DNA of 64,000 nt from Acridotheres tristis. Lineage: Eukaryota; Chordata; Aves; Passeriformes; Sturnidae. Under the pieces are notes generated by a model, which was not told where the DNA came from, did no database searches, and saw only the letters and a list, made by a program, of their open reading frames with translations. Below, piece by piece: positions 51,276-63,660 of this stretch. Positions within the stretch are counted from its first letter, which is position 1. Each line of letters begins with the position of its first letter. A program made the translations under genes and the position numbers. Where the stretch lies: assembly GCA_037013685.1 (NCBI GenBank), contig CM072886.1:86248922-86312921 (forward strand), given 5' to 3'.

Positions 51276-54200
51276 GTGAAGCATTTCCTGTTGCCTGTGT
51301 GTTGAGTGTGTGTGCAGTTTCCAGCAGAGTCTGGCAGTAACATTGACTGAGGGTCTGCTCCTCCTCCACCTTGAGTCAAAAGCACCATTGCCACAGCCAA
51401 AAAAATCACCCCCTGCTTTTCAAGGAATCCTGCTGAAGTTCACAATGCAGCCCGAGCTCATAGAAACAAACCCTGCCTGTAAGGAACCCGTTTTGAGTGG
51501 ATCCAGTGGCAAAAAAAAAATTCTTCCATTGATAGTGAGCCTAATTCGGCAGACCCTTGCAAGAGGCTGACCTGCATACTGCTTGCCTTTCTCAGCATTT
51601 TCTGGGTTTTGCAGGGTTTTTTTATGATAGCAGGACACTGACCCGTGTGAAATAATTGCTACAGTTACTGTCTATTTCTATTGAATGCAAATGGGGTAGA
51701 CTTCTTCATTATTCTGGTGTAACATCTCATCAGAGTGAGCCCCCTGATATGCTGGGGATTTGTCCAGGTCCCTGTGGGTTTGGGTTGCAAGGTTGACTCT
51801 CATTTCCTTTCTGTCCAGTGCAGCACTTAAAGCATGCAGATAAGTGGGAAATCTGTGCCATAGACAAAGTGCCAATTCAGCATTGTCAGACTTTACAGTC
51901 TGGTCACTGCTTATTTCACATCGACAGATCATAAAGTGGGCTTTTAATTAAAAAACACATTTTATAGGTTTGTTTGTATTATTTACATCAGGCAACTCCA
52001 GGCATTTTTAGGCTTAATGAATGAATGTTATAGAAAGGAGGTGGTTTAGTCTCTTCTGTAACAGGGAACAGTGAATATATAATGCATTTTATTCTGGAGA
52101 TCAAATCTGTATATTTAAATCTAAAAACTATTTTTACTCCTAGAGTCTAATTTTATAACTAAAATACTTTTACATTTAAAATAGTGGATGTTTTAAACCT
52201 ATGGCATGAAAACACATATGATATACCCATAGCACAAATAGGACACTAAGCTATCTCTGATTCTCTTTTACTTATGGAGAAGTGTGAGGGGGTACAGCTT
52301 AAGTTTGCAAATTAAATACCTCAGAAATTAGGTTATGTCAGATCAAATTATGTTTTTTCTCAGAAATGATCTAACCATTTTGTTTGATTTTTTTTCCCCC
52401 TGAAATATTCAGCTTCAGGCAGGCATCTGGTGTGTAAATCTGCATCTTAAATAGGGATCTGTCAAACAAATTTAATAACACTCTCTCTTACAAAACCCAC
52501 CTAAAATCTGTACACATGCCTATGCTCAAAATTAGGTTTTCAGGGTTGATTCTACTGGGTTCTGGTCCCAATCCAAGAAAGCATTTGAACACATACTTAT
52601 CCCAATGAGTATAGCCCTACTGGTTGCAGTCAAATTCCCATGTGCTTAGGTGATGGTGTTTTGGGCTTTTTTAATCACTGTCAGACATTGTCTGCTTGTT
52701 TCAGAATCATGCCTTTAAAGCAAAAATCAAGTATCTGTCATTTTCAGGACATTTTATTTAAACTGGGGGCTAGAATTATTGGGATTTTTTAAAATCAGAA
52801 ATGAAATAAGATAAAGTTCATTTTCTCTATTAAATATCATTGACTGTGTGTGCAACCACTTTTAATAATAATGGATGTTATGTGTCCAACCTTCAATGCA
52901 TATGTAGCCCCAAGGGTCTAAATTAAACCCACAAAACTACAAAGTTCAAAATTTACCTGGATCTATACCATGCATCCTTAGTTAACAAGGCACGATGGGT
53001 ATTCTGTTAGCTCCACTATGCTCTAATCATGTATCCTATTGTGCTTAAGTATTGGAAAGAGTACAGTAAATCAGAATTTATTTTGGTGATAAAAGTCAGA
53101 CACTTTCCATTTCTTTGATGTCATTTCTGTGGTTTAGAAATAATACAGAGGAAAGAATGATGTTTGAATCAATATGAACTCAGTGTGAGAAGACATTCTG
53201 AAAGCTGTATGTGCCTCTGGAAAAGAAAAAACACATTTCTAGAATCTTCCTTGAGATTTGTTGTGGTAATGATATCAGTGGAAATTGCTGATCTCTAATT
53301 AATATTTCTAGACAAAAAAGTTTGTCTGGAAGCAAAAGTTGGTCTGTAAATAACTGGTCATAACTTGGAAGAGAAGAGGGGAAGTGAAAAGGTTTTTAAA
53401 ATAGCAGAAGCAAACTGGATTCAGCTATTTTTAAATTGAGATAATTTTAATGTTATTTATTAATGCATTGCATGGAAAAATGAGGACCTCTTCCCACTAA
53501 CCTTAACTCTCTGTGTCTAAACCATTATTACTAGTGTACCTTTGCATAGGGAAGGCCTATGTGCTTTGTGTTGTTTGCATGCATTTTGATTGGAAATCCA
53601 TAACTTGTGCTACTGTGTTTGCTTATCTTAACTGTAAGTCCTGCAGACTTAGGAGATTCTCAGCATGTACTTTTCATGTGCTATGTGTAGAGGCTTTAAG
53701 TCAGGAATGGACATCTTAATGAGGCAATTAATTGTCAAGAGTGGACATTTAATGGGGCAATTCAGGTAAATTCTATGCCTGCAGAAAAATTAGGATTTGC
53801 ATGAGTGGACAGACCTCTGCAAGATGGTAATGAATAAAAAAACCACCACAACAAACAAATTATGTGTCAAAACCAAAAGACCTTATCATGCAGTGAAAGG
53901 AAAAGAAATAGGAAGAGTCCTGATCTCTGGGAGAACCAAGGCCAGTGTCTCTCCAGTGCAGGTAGGACACCACTGATCAGCACCTTTGCTTTATCTTGCA
54001 CTGGGGAAAGGAGCGTCTGCACATCCAGCTGAGCTCCTGCAGGGCTTTGTGCAGCCTCTGGCTGAAGAGGCTGAGATGGCCCCTGGGAGCACAGCCACTC
54101 AGCCACAGCTTAGAAAGGTTTGGGAGCAGCCAGCTGGCAACAAGGTAAGGCACAGCCTCGATATTCTCATGGCAGAAAACGTGGTGTTAAGGGAGCAATT

Positions 54201-54591
54201 TTTTTATCAGTGGAAGTGGAAAAAAAAATTTGTGCAGGCTCTGCAAAAAGCCAGCCACTGCGAGGTATAAAACATTAACCTTAGGGTAACCTCAGTGTTT
54301 CCAGGGCCTGGTATGAGAAGTGTCCTCCTGAGCTGAGACTTCAGAGATTTTGTGATGATATAAGATGAAAGGCTTATTTTTTTTATCTTGTGCCATGTTA
54401 CATCAATGAAAAAAGTTATGATGGTGTTACAGCCCTGAAGAGAAATCATGAGCAACACAAAACATTTGTCACATTTTCTTGTGATGAATTAGAGGGCAGG
54501 TATTGGTGAGGATGCTGCAAGGGCAGTGCTTAGGCATTTCTTGCACCCACAGAGAAGCAACTGTCAGTGTTTGTAGGAAATCTCAAAAGCA

Positions 54592-54690
54592 AGATTAGGA
54601 AAAACTTGTTACAAGGATGTGTGAGGAGGGGAGGAGGCTGCCTGGCATACTGCACCATCCATCACTGAAGGTTTGTAAGGACAAGTCAGA
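54592..54690 (+). mobile_element. Diverged CR1 LINE 3' fragment, sense
   Basis: AGATTAGGAAAAACTTGTTAC, then GAGGAGGCTGCCTGG, CACCATCCATCACTGAAGG and TTTGTAAGGACAAG follow, in order, the CR1 3'UTR pattern (aggaaaaacttcttcac... aggctgcc...caccatccctggaggtgttcaagg). The intermediate GAACAGG part is altered and the ends are blurred. Confidence 0.7.
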
Positions 54691-55176
54691 CACAACTGAA
54701 TTCATCCTGTAAAGCTGCACTTGACAGGCACTGCAGCCTCTGCTGCTCTGCACCTTTCTGACTGAGTTACCTGAATGCTGCTCCAGAGAGGTTAGAAACA
54801 GAAGAGTCTTTTGAAGGGCCTGCAGTTGGGTACATAGAATATGTTAAATAATGCAGATATGTGTTTTCATCCTTTATTAATGAGAAAGATGCACCACATT
54901 AAGAAATAAACCTGTTTCCTACATTTCAGTAGAGGAAAACAGAGAATATGAGTTGAGGCTGTTTACAGTGCCCTACTTCTGTATTTTCCATCTGGTTCTT
55001 GCTGTTTCTTGAAGTAAAATAAGTAAAATCACTGTGTAGGAAAGAGACATGAATGAATATGGGTGTATTCTATTATCTTTGTCTACTTCAAAAGTATAAT
55101 TTCTGGGCAAGATTGGAGTATTGCAGGGATTGCAAGATTTCTGTTTCCAGCAAAAGCAAGAATAGCAATATTTGCC

Positions 55177-55198
55177 CAGATCAGATCAGATCAGATCA
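55177..55198. repeat. (CAGAT)4 short tandem repeat
   Basis: Four perfect CAGAT units followed by CA. It is the first of several short repeats within 800 bases. Confidence 0.9.
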
Positions 55199-55635
55199 CT
55201 GCTTTAGAAGGGTGTAAAGAAGACAAATGGAGTATGCGTGCATGCATGGGCAAACAGCCCCCAGCCCTCAGAGCCCTCTGTATGGAAAGGCAGAGCTCAA
55301 GCCCCAAAAGAACTGTATCTTTTACTTTTTCTTCCTTTTTAAATTTTTGTCAAGATAAAAATTCTTTTGGCTTTTTGCGTGTTATGGGGTATAGGTGTAG
55401 AGCTCCATGTTTCCTACCATTCCTTGCTCACCTTTTGCTGCATTTTCTATTCCCGTAACTTGTGGCTGATGTTTTTTCCTTGCTTACTGCCACAGGTAAT
55501 GAGGTTGAAAGACTTAAAAATTGCAGCCTTGCCCACAGGTATCTGGCAACATACCTTAGCACTTGACATCTGCAGTGGTCTTGAACTAGGTTTGGTCAAT
55601 TCATGCCCAGAAAGAAATAACTGTTGCAAAAGTAC

Positions 55636-55668
55636 CTATTTTGACAATATTAGATATTGTCAAAATAG
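55636..55668. repeat. Perfect 15-bp inverted repeat with 3-base loop
   Basis: CTATTTTGACAATAT, loop TAG, then ATATTGTCAAAATAG. All fifteen pairs match and the flanks do not extend it. It is too short for a microRNA precursor of usual length. The strand of any transcript hairpin would be the + strand of PCBP3. Confidence 0.9.
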
Positions 55669-55670
55669 AT

Positions 55671-55708
55671 ATTAGATAATTATTACATATATTAGATAAT
55701 GATTACAT
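55671..55708. repeat. 18-bp direct repeat, one mismatch
   Basis: ATTAGATAATTATTACAT and ATTAGATAATGATTACAT lie two bases apart, directly after the 15-bp inverted repeat. TTAGATATTG in that hairpin shares the same ATTAGATA start, so the two structures may derive from one local duplication. Confidence 0.88.
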
Positions 55709-55941
55709 GATTTTGGACTAGTTTGGTTTCATACACAGCCAGTGTTAACAGGCTGATTAAGACTCTGGAGACTCAACATTAAAGTTTAATTTTAGATGTG
55801 GATGGTAAAGAGACTGTGCCAGCAGAAAGATCATAAATCTCAGGAAAGCAGCTTAATGGAGATTTAAAAGCCAGGTCCATGAGGTGGAACAGGAGAAAAT
55901 GTTCAAATGGGCCAGCACAGAAAGGGCAAGAGGTCACAAAC

Positions 55942-55973
55942 CCACTATGAGATCCACCTCCATCTCATAGTGG
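55942..55973. repeat. Perfect 12-bp inverted repeat with 8-base loop
   Basis: CCACTATGAGAT, loop CCACCTCC, then ATCTCATAGTGG. All twelve pairs match. The loop is C-rich, which is notable only because the host gene encodes a C-rich RNA binder. Confidence 0.88.
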
Positions 55974-58287
55974 TGGTGCAAGAATCTCTGCTTCTTCCCT
56001 CTCATACAAACCTGCAGGAGAAATAATGCATTGTTTCCAAAGTCACTGTGTGAACGTGTGCATTGATGAAGTCATATTGGGTGCAGTGAAGTCTGCAAGA
56101 AACCAAAGTAGAATGTAGTAATATATTGAGTCTGAAGAATCTTTTACAGAAAGAGAATGGAGTTCAGCAGTAAAATCCAGAATGGATTAATGAAGTCAGA
56201 TGGTTAGGAAGAACAAGGAAATAATTTACAGGTAGGATGAAGGAGTGAAGGGAAAACTGGCAGGGAAGTAGGACTCTTGCCAAATACTGAGAGGTGTTAA
56301 TTGGAGAGTTGAGGCAATTAAGTGGCAAAGGTAATTTAGAAGATACATGTTCAGTGACATAGGGAAATCTGGAAAGCATAAAAAGCTAAAAAGCATCAGA
56401 TGTGGCAGTGTCTAGAGAGTGGCACATTTGGGATCTGCTGTGTTGGAGAGGAAAGCTATTTCAGCAAAAGCATATGCAATTTTGGATGTATGGCATTGGT
56501 GCATCATGGGGCAAAGATAAGGTAATTACCTTACTGTTCTTCTGGCAGAATCACACCTGCAGTTCTGTGCTCAGCAGCAGGTGCCACATGTGTGAGTGAT
56601 GGTGAAGACAGAGAGGGAATTCACAGAAAAATAACAAAAGTTTTAGGAGACTGAGGAGACTGTGCCTAGCTTTCTTCAAATATTCTCATAAATACATAGA
56701 GAGAACAAATGTTATGGACTGTAGTTATTTTGAATGCTGCAATTGCTTGTGGCTGAAAATAATGGTATAAAATACTATTTAGAAAATTAATCTAATAAGG
56801 GAATCCTAAGAAAAAAATCCAGTATTGAGATTGTCATTGAGTTCTGTAAGTCTCCTATGCAAAATTTAAACATGCCCAGTAATGAGTAGCACATGTACTA
56901 TTAGATTGTATAATCTGCATTGATGGAGGAAGGATATGATGACCAAGTGGAGCTTGTCTTTCCCCGATACCATTTGTTCAATGACACATTTCTCGTTCAG
57001 CAGCAGTGAGTTAGAAAGATGTACCTGCAGTCAGATGTTTGAGTTTGGACAAAACCCTATGAGTGCCTTAGTTTTTAGGTGCTAAAGTTCCAGTACTTCC
57101 ATCTTAATTTTACATTCCCTGAGGAACTCAGGGTGCTTTAGTTCAAAGTTATTTCAGCAAGATCAGTGGGTGACTTGTGGCACTGGAAGTACTAGTTACA
57201 GTGACTTATATCCAGTTTCAATGGTGACTTTCAGACGTGTTGGTGATTACTTTGTGGTGCTACATACAGAATTTTCACAAGAAAAAGAAAGAAAATTTAG
57301 ACTCATAAAGTGATGGCTTACACTTAGCAGCTCAAATACAGAATAAAATCATTAAGAAAAATTACCTTTTTCGTTACCAAAGATAATACCATTTTAGCAT
57401 CAGGGATTTCTTTTAGTGGCCGCTTTTTGGTGCCTGCTTAATAGCCTCCCTGAGAAACCTTAAAGCAAGTACAGAAAATCATTTTCCCCATCTTAAAGGT
57501 AATGACCTTCTTTTCCATTTTTTGCTTTTTACTTATTGAAATACACAATGCAACAGAGTAACTTTAAGAATCACCTTGTCAGTAATCCAATCCAAGCCAT
57601 AAAATGCCAATCAAGCCAATGTTTGTTCTGTTCTTTCCAGTTTCCACAAACACTCTCAGGGTATTATGAGGATTGACTGTCCTGCTTATTGCTATTATAG
57701 TTCCTGTTTTGTTAGCTTGCATTACTGTGATACCTGAGAACCCTGGTCATGGAACAAAACTCTGCATGCAGATGCGCAACACAAGAAGGATCTCTTCCCA
57801 GTGTTTTTGTAGGAGCAGGCAAGATACTCACTAGTCTCAAAAATCAGCAGAAAGGAAGAGAGAGAGTCTCCTCCAGCCCCTGGCCACTCTGCTCCTGAAA
57901 ACAGTCTCCATAGCTGAGTGTTCCCACTTTTACCAAACAAAATCTCTTCATCGGTCCATTACTGTAATCAGCTGAGATTGCAGAAGGCACACACCCTACT
58001 CAGTGCTGCTCCTTCAGCATCTCAGGTGCAGGAACAAGCACAGGGACAGAACTGGTTTTTGGGTTGGTTTTGTCAGGGATGGCTGGGACCTGAGGTGTGA
58101 AATTGAATGTAAGCTGGCTACCCATCTGCTATAAAAAAGGAAAGGAAAAATGCACATTGGCACAGCTGCCCAAAAAAAGTTAGCTGTACTGGCAGAAGAT
58201 GCTTAATACTAGAATCTCCATCCGAAAAACCATGATTTGTAGATCTCATACACTACCATATTTGTTAGCATAAGATCTGCCTCAGTA

Positions 58288-58316
58288 AGGAAGGCATTGG
58301 ACTGCAATGCCTTTCT
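58288..58316. repeat. 12-bp inverted repeat with one G-T pair, 5-base loop
   Basis: AGGAAGGCATTG and CAATGCCTTTCT flank GACTG. Eleven Watson-Crick pairs and one wobble form in the + strand RNA. Confidence 0.65.
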
Positions 58317-59918
58317 AAATTAGGGCTGTGGACATCAGACAGTGACTACTGAAGCATCACCTAGGAACATGAGATCTCCCATGTCAGTGAGGCTAATCCC
58401 ACATAATACCAGAACACAAATCAGATGCTCTGTTTGTCCAAGGTAACTGTTTTTTCTCTGAGGCTGACACATTATGTCATGTTTCCAAAAACTGACTTTT
58501 CTTCCAGTCTTTGAAAAATGCAGATGCCCCACATGCTCCATGCAAACGTGTTGTTCAGAATGTCTTTGTGGATCGTGTTCTTGGGATCTTCCACGCAAGC
58601 ATATTCATGAGTTTAGTTGACTGTTGGCAACTCTGTCCTCAGGTGAAGGTGAGGAGAGAAAGAGTTGAGTTATGTTATGCCTCCTTATGGATGGGAGAAA
58701 GACAACTGCTCTAGGTCTAGAACACTTTATCAGCACAGCTGTCGTGTGCTGTTGCCAGGACCCCTCCTTGTCCCATGACGAGTGTGTCTCCCCACCATGG
58801 AAGGCCGTATTTCTTTCCTTTCAAAGCTGTTCTCTTTGTAGACTCCAGCCCTACTGGTTCTACCTTGTCCTTGCTTTATAGAAAACAAGTTAGCATGTTC
58901 AATCAGAGCATTGCCTGAAGGAATTTCAAGCTTTAGGATGGAGCCTGTGCTGTGTTTTGAGGAGAAACCGTATATTCCTATATTATTTCTTAAATGTATT
59001 TTCCTTCTAGATGTGGCTTTATCTCAGGGATCCTGTGAAGTTTTTGTTCCATTTGCCCCATAGCACTGATAATAAAAGCTGCATGATAGTAGAGCAAGAC
59101 CTGTGCGTTCCTATGCTCCCACAAAAGTTACTTGGTTTTGTTTTGATTTTCCAGGACTCAGTAATTATTGAACCAACCTCACACTTAGAAAAAGTAATGG
59201 AATTTCACACTTTATATTTACAGATCAAAGGTTAATCTTTAAACCAAGGTTTGTTATCATTTGTTAAGCCTCTTGTTTTCTTAATATGACTGATTTCTTT
59301 CTCTTGTTATTCAAAGGACACACCAGATAATTGACTAGGAAATAGGTTTCTTCTACAGCCACTTTTATATCTTTGTTTAGTCGTTCTTACCATCAAGAGT
59401 CCTGCAAAAGCCTTGACTCACATGCATTTTTGCTGCCACCTTTTGTTCTGCTGATGCTGCCTCACCTTCACCACAGATGATGCAAAATCTGCAGAAATAG
59501 CTTTCTACTCTTTGATGAGTCCACCACTTCCCAAGTGTTTATTAAGAATAAAATTCATTATATTCTTGTGAATAAAGTAGACAAATAATATTATATGTTA
59601 CATTTCAGCATGAAAGAAACGCTGTTTTTACCATTACTTTTCCTCAAGTTTTCTGCCATGAATTGACTGGTTGGTTAGGAATATACTTTACTGATGCTGG
59701 GCAGTCTCCTAGGGTTTGTTGGTAAGGTTCAGCTCTTGTTTTATCTATTTGATTAGAAGTTTCCTACTAAAAGAAATCGTAACAACAGCTCACTTCCCCA
59801 GGCTTGAGAATTATCTTCTTGAAATCATCATGTGGATTTCAAATTTTCCTGGGATTTTCCAAAACGACTCTTTGAGCACAGGTGTGAGACTCTGCTGCTT
59901 GAGATGCGGTCACTGGGT

Positions 59919-59944
59919 GGTAATGCCCTTTGGAAGGCATTACC
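59919..59944. repeat. Perfect 9-bp inverted repeat
   Basis: GGTAATGCC and GGCATTACC flank CTTTGGAA. It shares the GGCATT/AATGCC core with the hairpin at 58288, which may be coincidence. Confidence 0.6.
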
Positions 59945-61390
59945 TGGGCTGGGTACACAGCGCCATCTGAAACTCAGGTCTCTGATGAATCTCAGGATAG
60001 GCACCCCAAATTGCTGTCATTCCTTGAAAGAAAGTTGATACCCATCTGTTTAGTGCCTGCATGTATATATTGACTTTAAACACAAATAAACAAATATATC
60101 TGAGTGTGGATCAGTGGGTGTAGGCAGATACGTGCAGTGTTTTGAGTCATCCAGCATGGATGCTATGGCACAGCTGCTTCTGGAGGTTGGGTGTTTACAC
60201 GTTGAGGCCAAGGAGCCTTGAGTAGTACTTCTAGCTCCAGCATCAGTCTGCCAGATGGGTTGGCTTGGACCTGTCTTTCTCCCACTGAGTTTTAGTTCCC
60301 CCCTTTATAACTTCTTTTTGTGCACTTCTTTTTGATCTGCTGTTGAAATGTGATTATATGCAACTCAGTAATTGTTATCATGTAACTTTTTCCATTATAT
60401 TTACGTGTGGATGGTTAGTCAATAAATCAGTCTGAAATTGATGATAAACAGTTACTGCTGGCTTATATTCCTGAGCACTGGAAAATAGCAAATAGTTAGT
60501 TGTTAGTATATTGTAACAGGCAATTATTTGCTAATGCAGCTAAATCAAACACTTGTCTAACTAGCACTGAGGCTGAATTTGACATCAGCTGTAGGACCCC
60601 TCTCACCAAACTTTCCGTAGTGTCAGTTTAGGCTGCTTCTACTGCAGATGAGAAAAGCCAAAAACTCTTGGGAGTACACTTCTTCCCTCCTTTTTTAGGA
60701 ACAAAATATCCTTCATTGTCTCTCCCTGGACTGCAGTTGGTTTCCTGACTCTTACACTGAACTCTTAACTTGTAATGAACCGATATAGGTGACAGAAATC
60801 TTATGCACGTAATTACAGCATATTTGGTGTCTGGCAGATTTAGAAACATTTTCTGAAGAAAATAAAGCCATTAAAGTGATCTTGGGTAGAAATAATGCTA
60901 AAACTTGAGTATCATAAAAATGGTGTTAGGTATCTCATTTAGCAGTAAATTTATTTCATGTTGATACAAGAAACTGTATGAAACAAATATTGGGCTGTAT
61001 AAAGAAACATTAAAGGTTTGGTGCAGCAGCTTCAGTAGTTTGAAGAATGAGGTGAAAAGAGTCGATTTAATCTGCTGCTGAAAAAGGTTTCTCATCATAA
61101 TTAAAGACATGATCTGTTGTCACCAGTACTTTCTAGGAGCTTTCCTAGAAGAAGTGCCAGAAAAGTCTGAAATGGCCCATTTAAAACCTGTGTTTTGTAT
61201 TTTTACCTGTATTCTGTGGTTTTATTTTTTCCAGTAATTTCTATAAAGCAAAATTCTGAAAAAAAATTTGAAATGTCAATGTAAAGTTAGTGCTTCTCTC
61301 TGCCCCTGTGCCCTTACCTCACACTGCCAAGCAGAATCTCATCTCCCAGGGTAGAGGAAAAGGTGGTATTGGCTTGGATGTTTTGAAACT

Positions 61391-61420
61391 TATAGAATAA
61401 GCTTATTCTATAGAATAAGC
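61391..61420. repeat. Perfect 22-bp palindrome overlapping a 12-bp direct repeat
   Basis: The arm TATAGAATAAG joins its reverse complement CTTATTCTATA with no spacer (61391-61412), centred on AAGCTT. TATAGAATAAGC then occurs again at 61409-61420, overlapping the end of the palindrome. This is the kind of product expected from template switching at a small palindrome. Confidence 0.88.
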
Positions 61421-62908
61421 CCCGTTTGATGAGGGGGAGATTTGAAGTACTCCATATGATTACAGTGGCATTTGTTAGCATGTTCCAAGGAACTGATCAC
61501 CAGTCTTACTGGAATATTTTTTTCTCAGTGGTAGTCACAAATTAGTTATTTCACTCATTTCTTTGATAGCTTATACTCTGTTGATAAATAACAAGGTGAT
61601 GATTGCTCATGTAGATTCCCATCCCCACTGAAATCCAAAGTAAAACTCACAGAGAATTCAGCAAAACAAGCAGCTTGAGAATCTTTTTATTTTATGCTTT
61701 TACTTGTTTAAATTCTCCTAATTTCCTTGTTGGAAATGGACCATCTTTTTTACCAAAAAAAGTGCATTGCATTTCTGTTCCTAAAGCAAAGTGTGTTCTC
61801 CTATTTCCAAGGAAGATATTTTTGCACATATTACCCATAACCAACCATTCATTTCTGAAAGAACAGTATCTCTCATTAAGACCCAAGTTGATCAAATGGA
61901 TTTGGACAGATTTCATATTAAGTTTATGCTGACAGAGCCCTGGAGGTTCAAGACCAGGCCTACATATTCTAATGAAACTTCAGGTATACAAAACCTGAAG
62001 TTATAACCATGGGCTGAAATATAGTTGCTTGCCCATAGCAACTGAAACAGAATGCTCTCACCCCTAACAAAAGGTCCTTCTACTTCCTAAGAATTTGTTT
62101 TATGAAAGTAATTATTTCTGAAAGCTGGAACTGAGAAGAATGGAAGAAGTTTTTAAGATAAAACTGACAGATGTGCTAAGTGGTCAGATAGGAACGACTG
62201 GACATGGGGGATTCCTGAGGTTTGTCATCGCTGAGATCCTCACTCCCTGTATTGTGCATTCAGCAATTACTCGCAGATTGGCAGAGTTATGATGATAATA
62301 TAAAAAATAGTAAGATCTTAAAAATCTGGGGGAACGGGTGTCCCAAATTTGTGTCACTGCTAACAAAAAAGCTGCATCTCATTTGAGAACCTACACAGCA
62401 TGCTGGTATGGCTGTCTCATCCACAGGAAAAGGTGTGACCTAAACCCTCATATTAAGAGAATATTACAATAATTTAGTTGCAGGACAGAAAACTGCAGTG
62501 AGCCCTTTCATTGCCATTCTCACAGAGCTGCTTCTCTGCATTGTATGTACAGAGGTGCAGATATCTTGCAGTCCCAAATGGACACAAGCAGCTTGCCAAA
62601 AACACCCACACAGCTGTGTGAAGTGTAAAGGTCTACTGTACATCGGCCGAAAGAACTGTAGGTTTTTAAAGCAGATACCACTGGAAGATTTGCAGGTCCT
62701 GTCTGGACAATATCTGTTCTCAGATCAGTGTGTGCAGGAGTGCAGAATGCCATCTTGAAAGAAGGAAGTTGGAAGAGAAATAAAAAAGGGAAATGGGAAA
62801 CAGGAAAAGCATAGTTTGAAAATAAACCTGAGAAGGGGCCTCAATGGACTAAGTAACTTTGTGACTAATAAGGCAATGACTTCAGTGGGTATAAGGCTAT
62901 GACTGAAG

Positions 62909-63660
62909 AATCACAGACTGAAGGTTGAAAGGGACCCCCAAAACTCTCCAGTCTGATCTCCTGAATCAAGCAGATTTCATTGGAGCAGATTACACAGGAC
63001 CTTGCCCAGGCTGGGTTCTCACATCTTTAAGGATGATGATTCTCTGGGTGCCTCTTTCAATGTCCAGTCATCCCCGTGGTGAATTTTTTTCCTCACATTG
63101 AGTAGGAACTTGATATTGTAGCTTGCTTTCCTTATTGTATGCTGCAATAAGACTCCCCTGTCAAGTCTTTTCTTCTTAAGAACAAATGTAGTTCTCTCAG
63201 CCTCTCCTCATGTGTCCTGTGCTCTGGTTCCCTGACCAGCTTGGTGGCCCTGCATTGAATTCACCTCAGTGTGTCCTTGTCTGTGTTGTACTAGGAGCCC
63301 AAAACAGGCCACAGTCCTCCCATCATGGTCTCACAAACAGAAGACAAAAGCCACTTGCCCTAGCCTAGCTACACTCCTGCTGATAAAGGCCCCCCCTTTG
63401 ATCAGGAGTGCACTGCTGATGTACTCATTTATTTATCTTGAAGTTCTGAGTTAGGACCCTCGGGACTTTTTCTGCTAAGTCAGTTTTAAGATAGTAAGTT
63501 TTTGTCCAGCTTGTCCTGCTGCAGGGGCTTTTTCCATGGCAGACATGAGGCTTTTCATCTGACTTTTTTATGCTCCCTGAGGTTTCTCTCAGCCCAGTTT
63601 TCGAGCCTGTCCAGCAGTGTAGAGTGTTCCCCTCAGTCTGGTGGTGTGTGCAGACTTGCA
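62909..63660 (-). mobile_element. CR1 LINE, 5'-truncated copy, antisense, about 750 bp
   Basis: Reading the + strand, the copy starts at the antisense 3' end (ATCACAGACTGAAGG then TTGAAAGGGACC). It continues through CCAGTCTGATCTCC, CTCAGCCTCTCCTCATG and TGGTGGCCCTGCATTGAATT. It then runs through the TGTTGTACTAGGAGCCC block, TTCGAGCCTGTCCAGCA and TCTGGTGGTGTGTGCAGACTTGC, all in the order of bird CR1. On the minus strand this is the 3'UTR plus the end of the reverse-transcriptase ORF, with indels and stops. It is non-functional and is the best-preserved CR1 here. The left end on the + strand is the element's 3' end. A 5' truncation near 63660 is typical of the family. Confidence 0.85.

Noticed and set aside
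55636..55668. Perfect hairpin as a microRNA precursor
   Set aside because: A 15-bp stem with a 3-base loop is far shorter than a usual precursor stem, and the flanks do not extend it.
58500..58650. Possible exon: acceptor-like TTTTCTTCCAG near 58496-58506 and donor-like CAGGTGAAGG near 58640
   Set aside because: The splice signals look fair, but the translation does not match the next PCBP3 block (EVGSIIGKKGE) or any family I know. Such signal pairs are common by chance.
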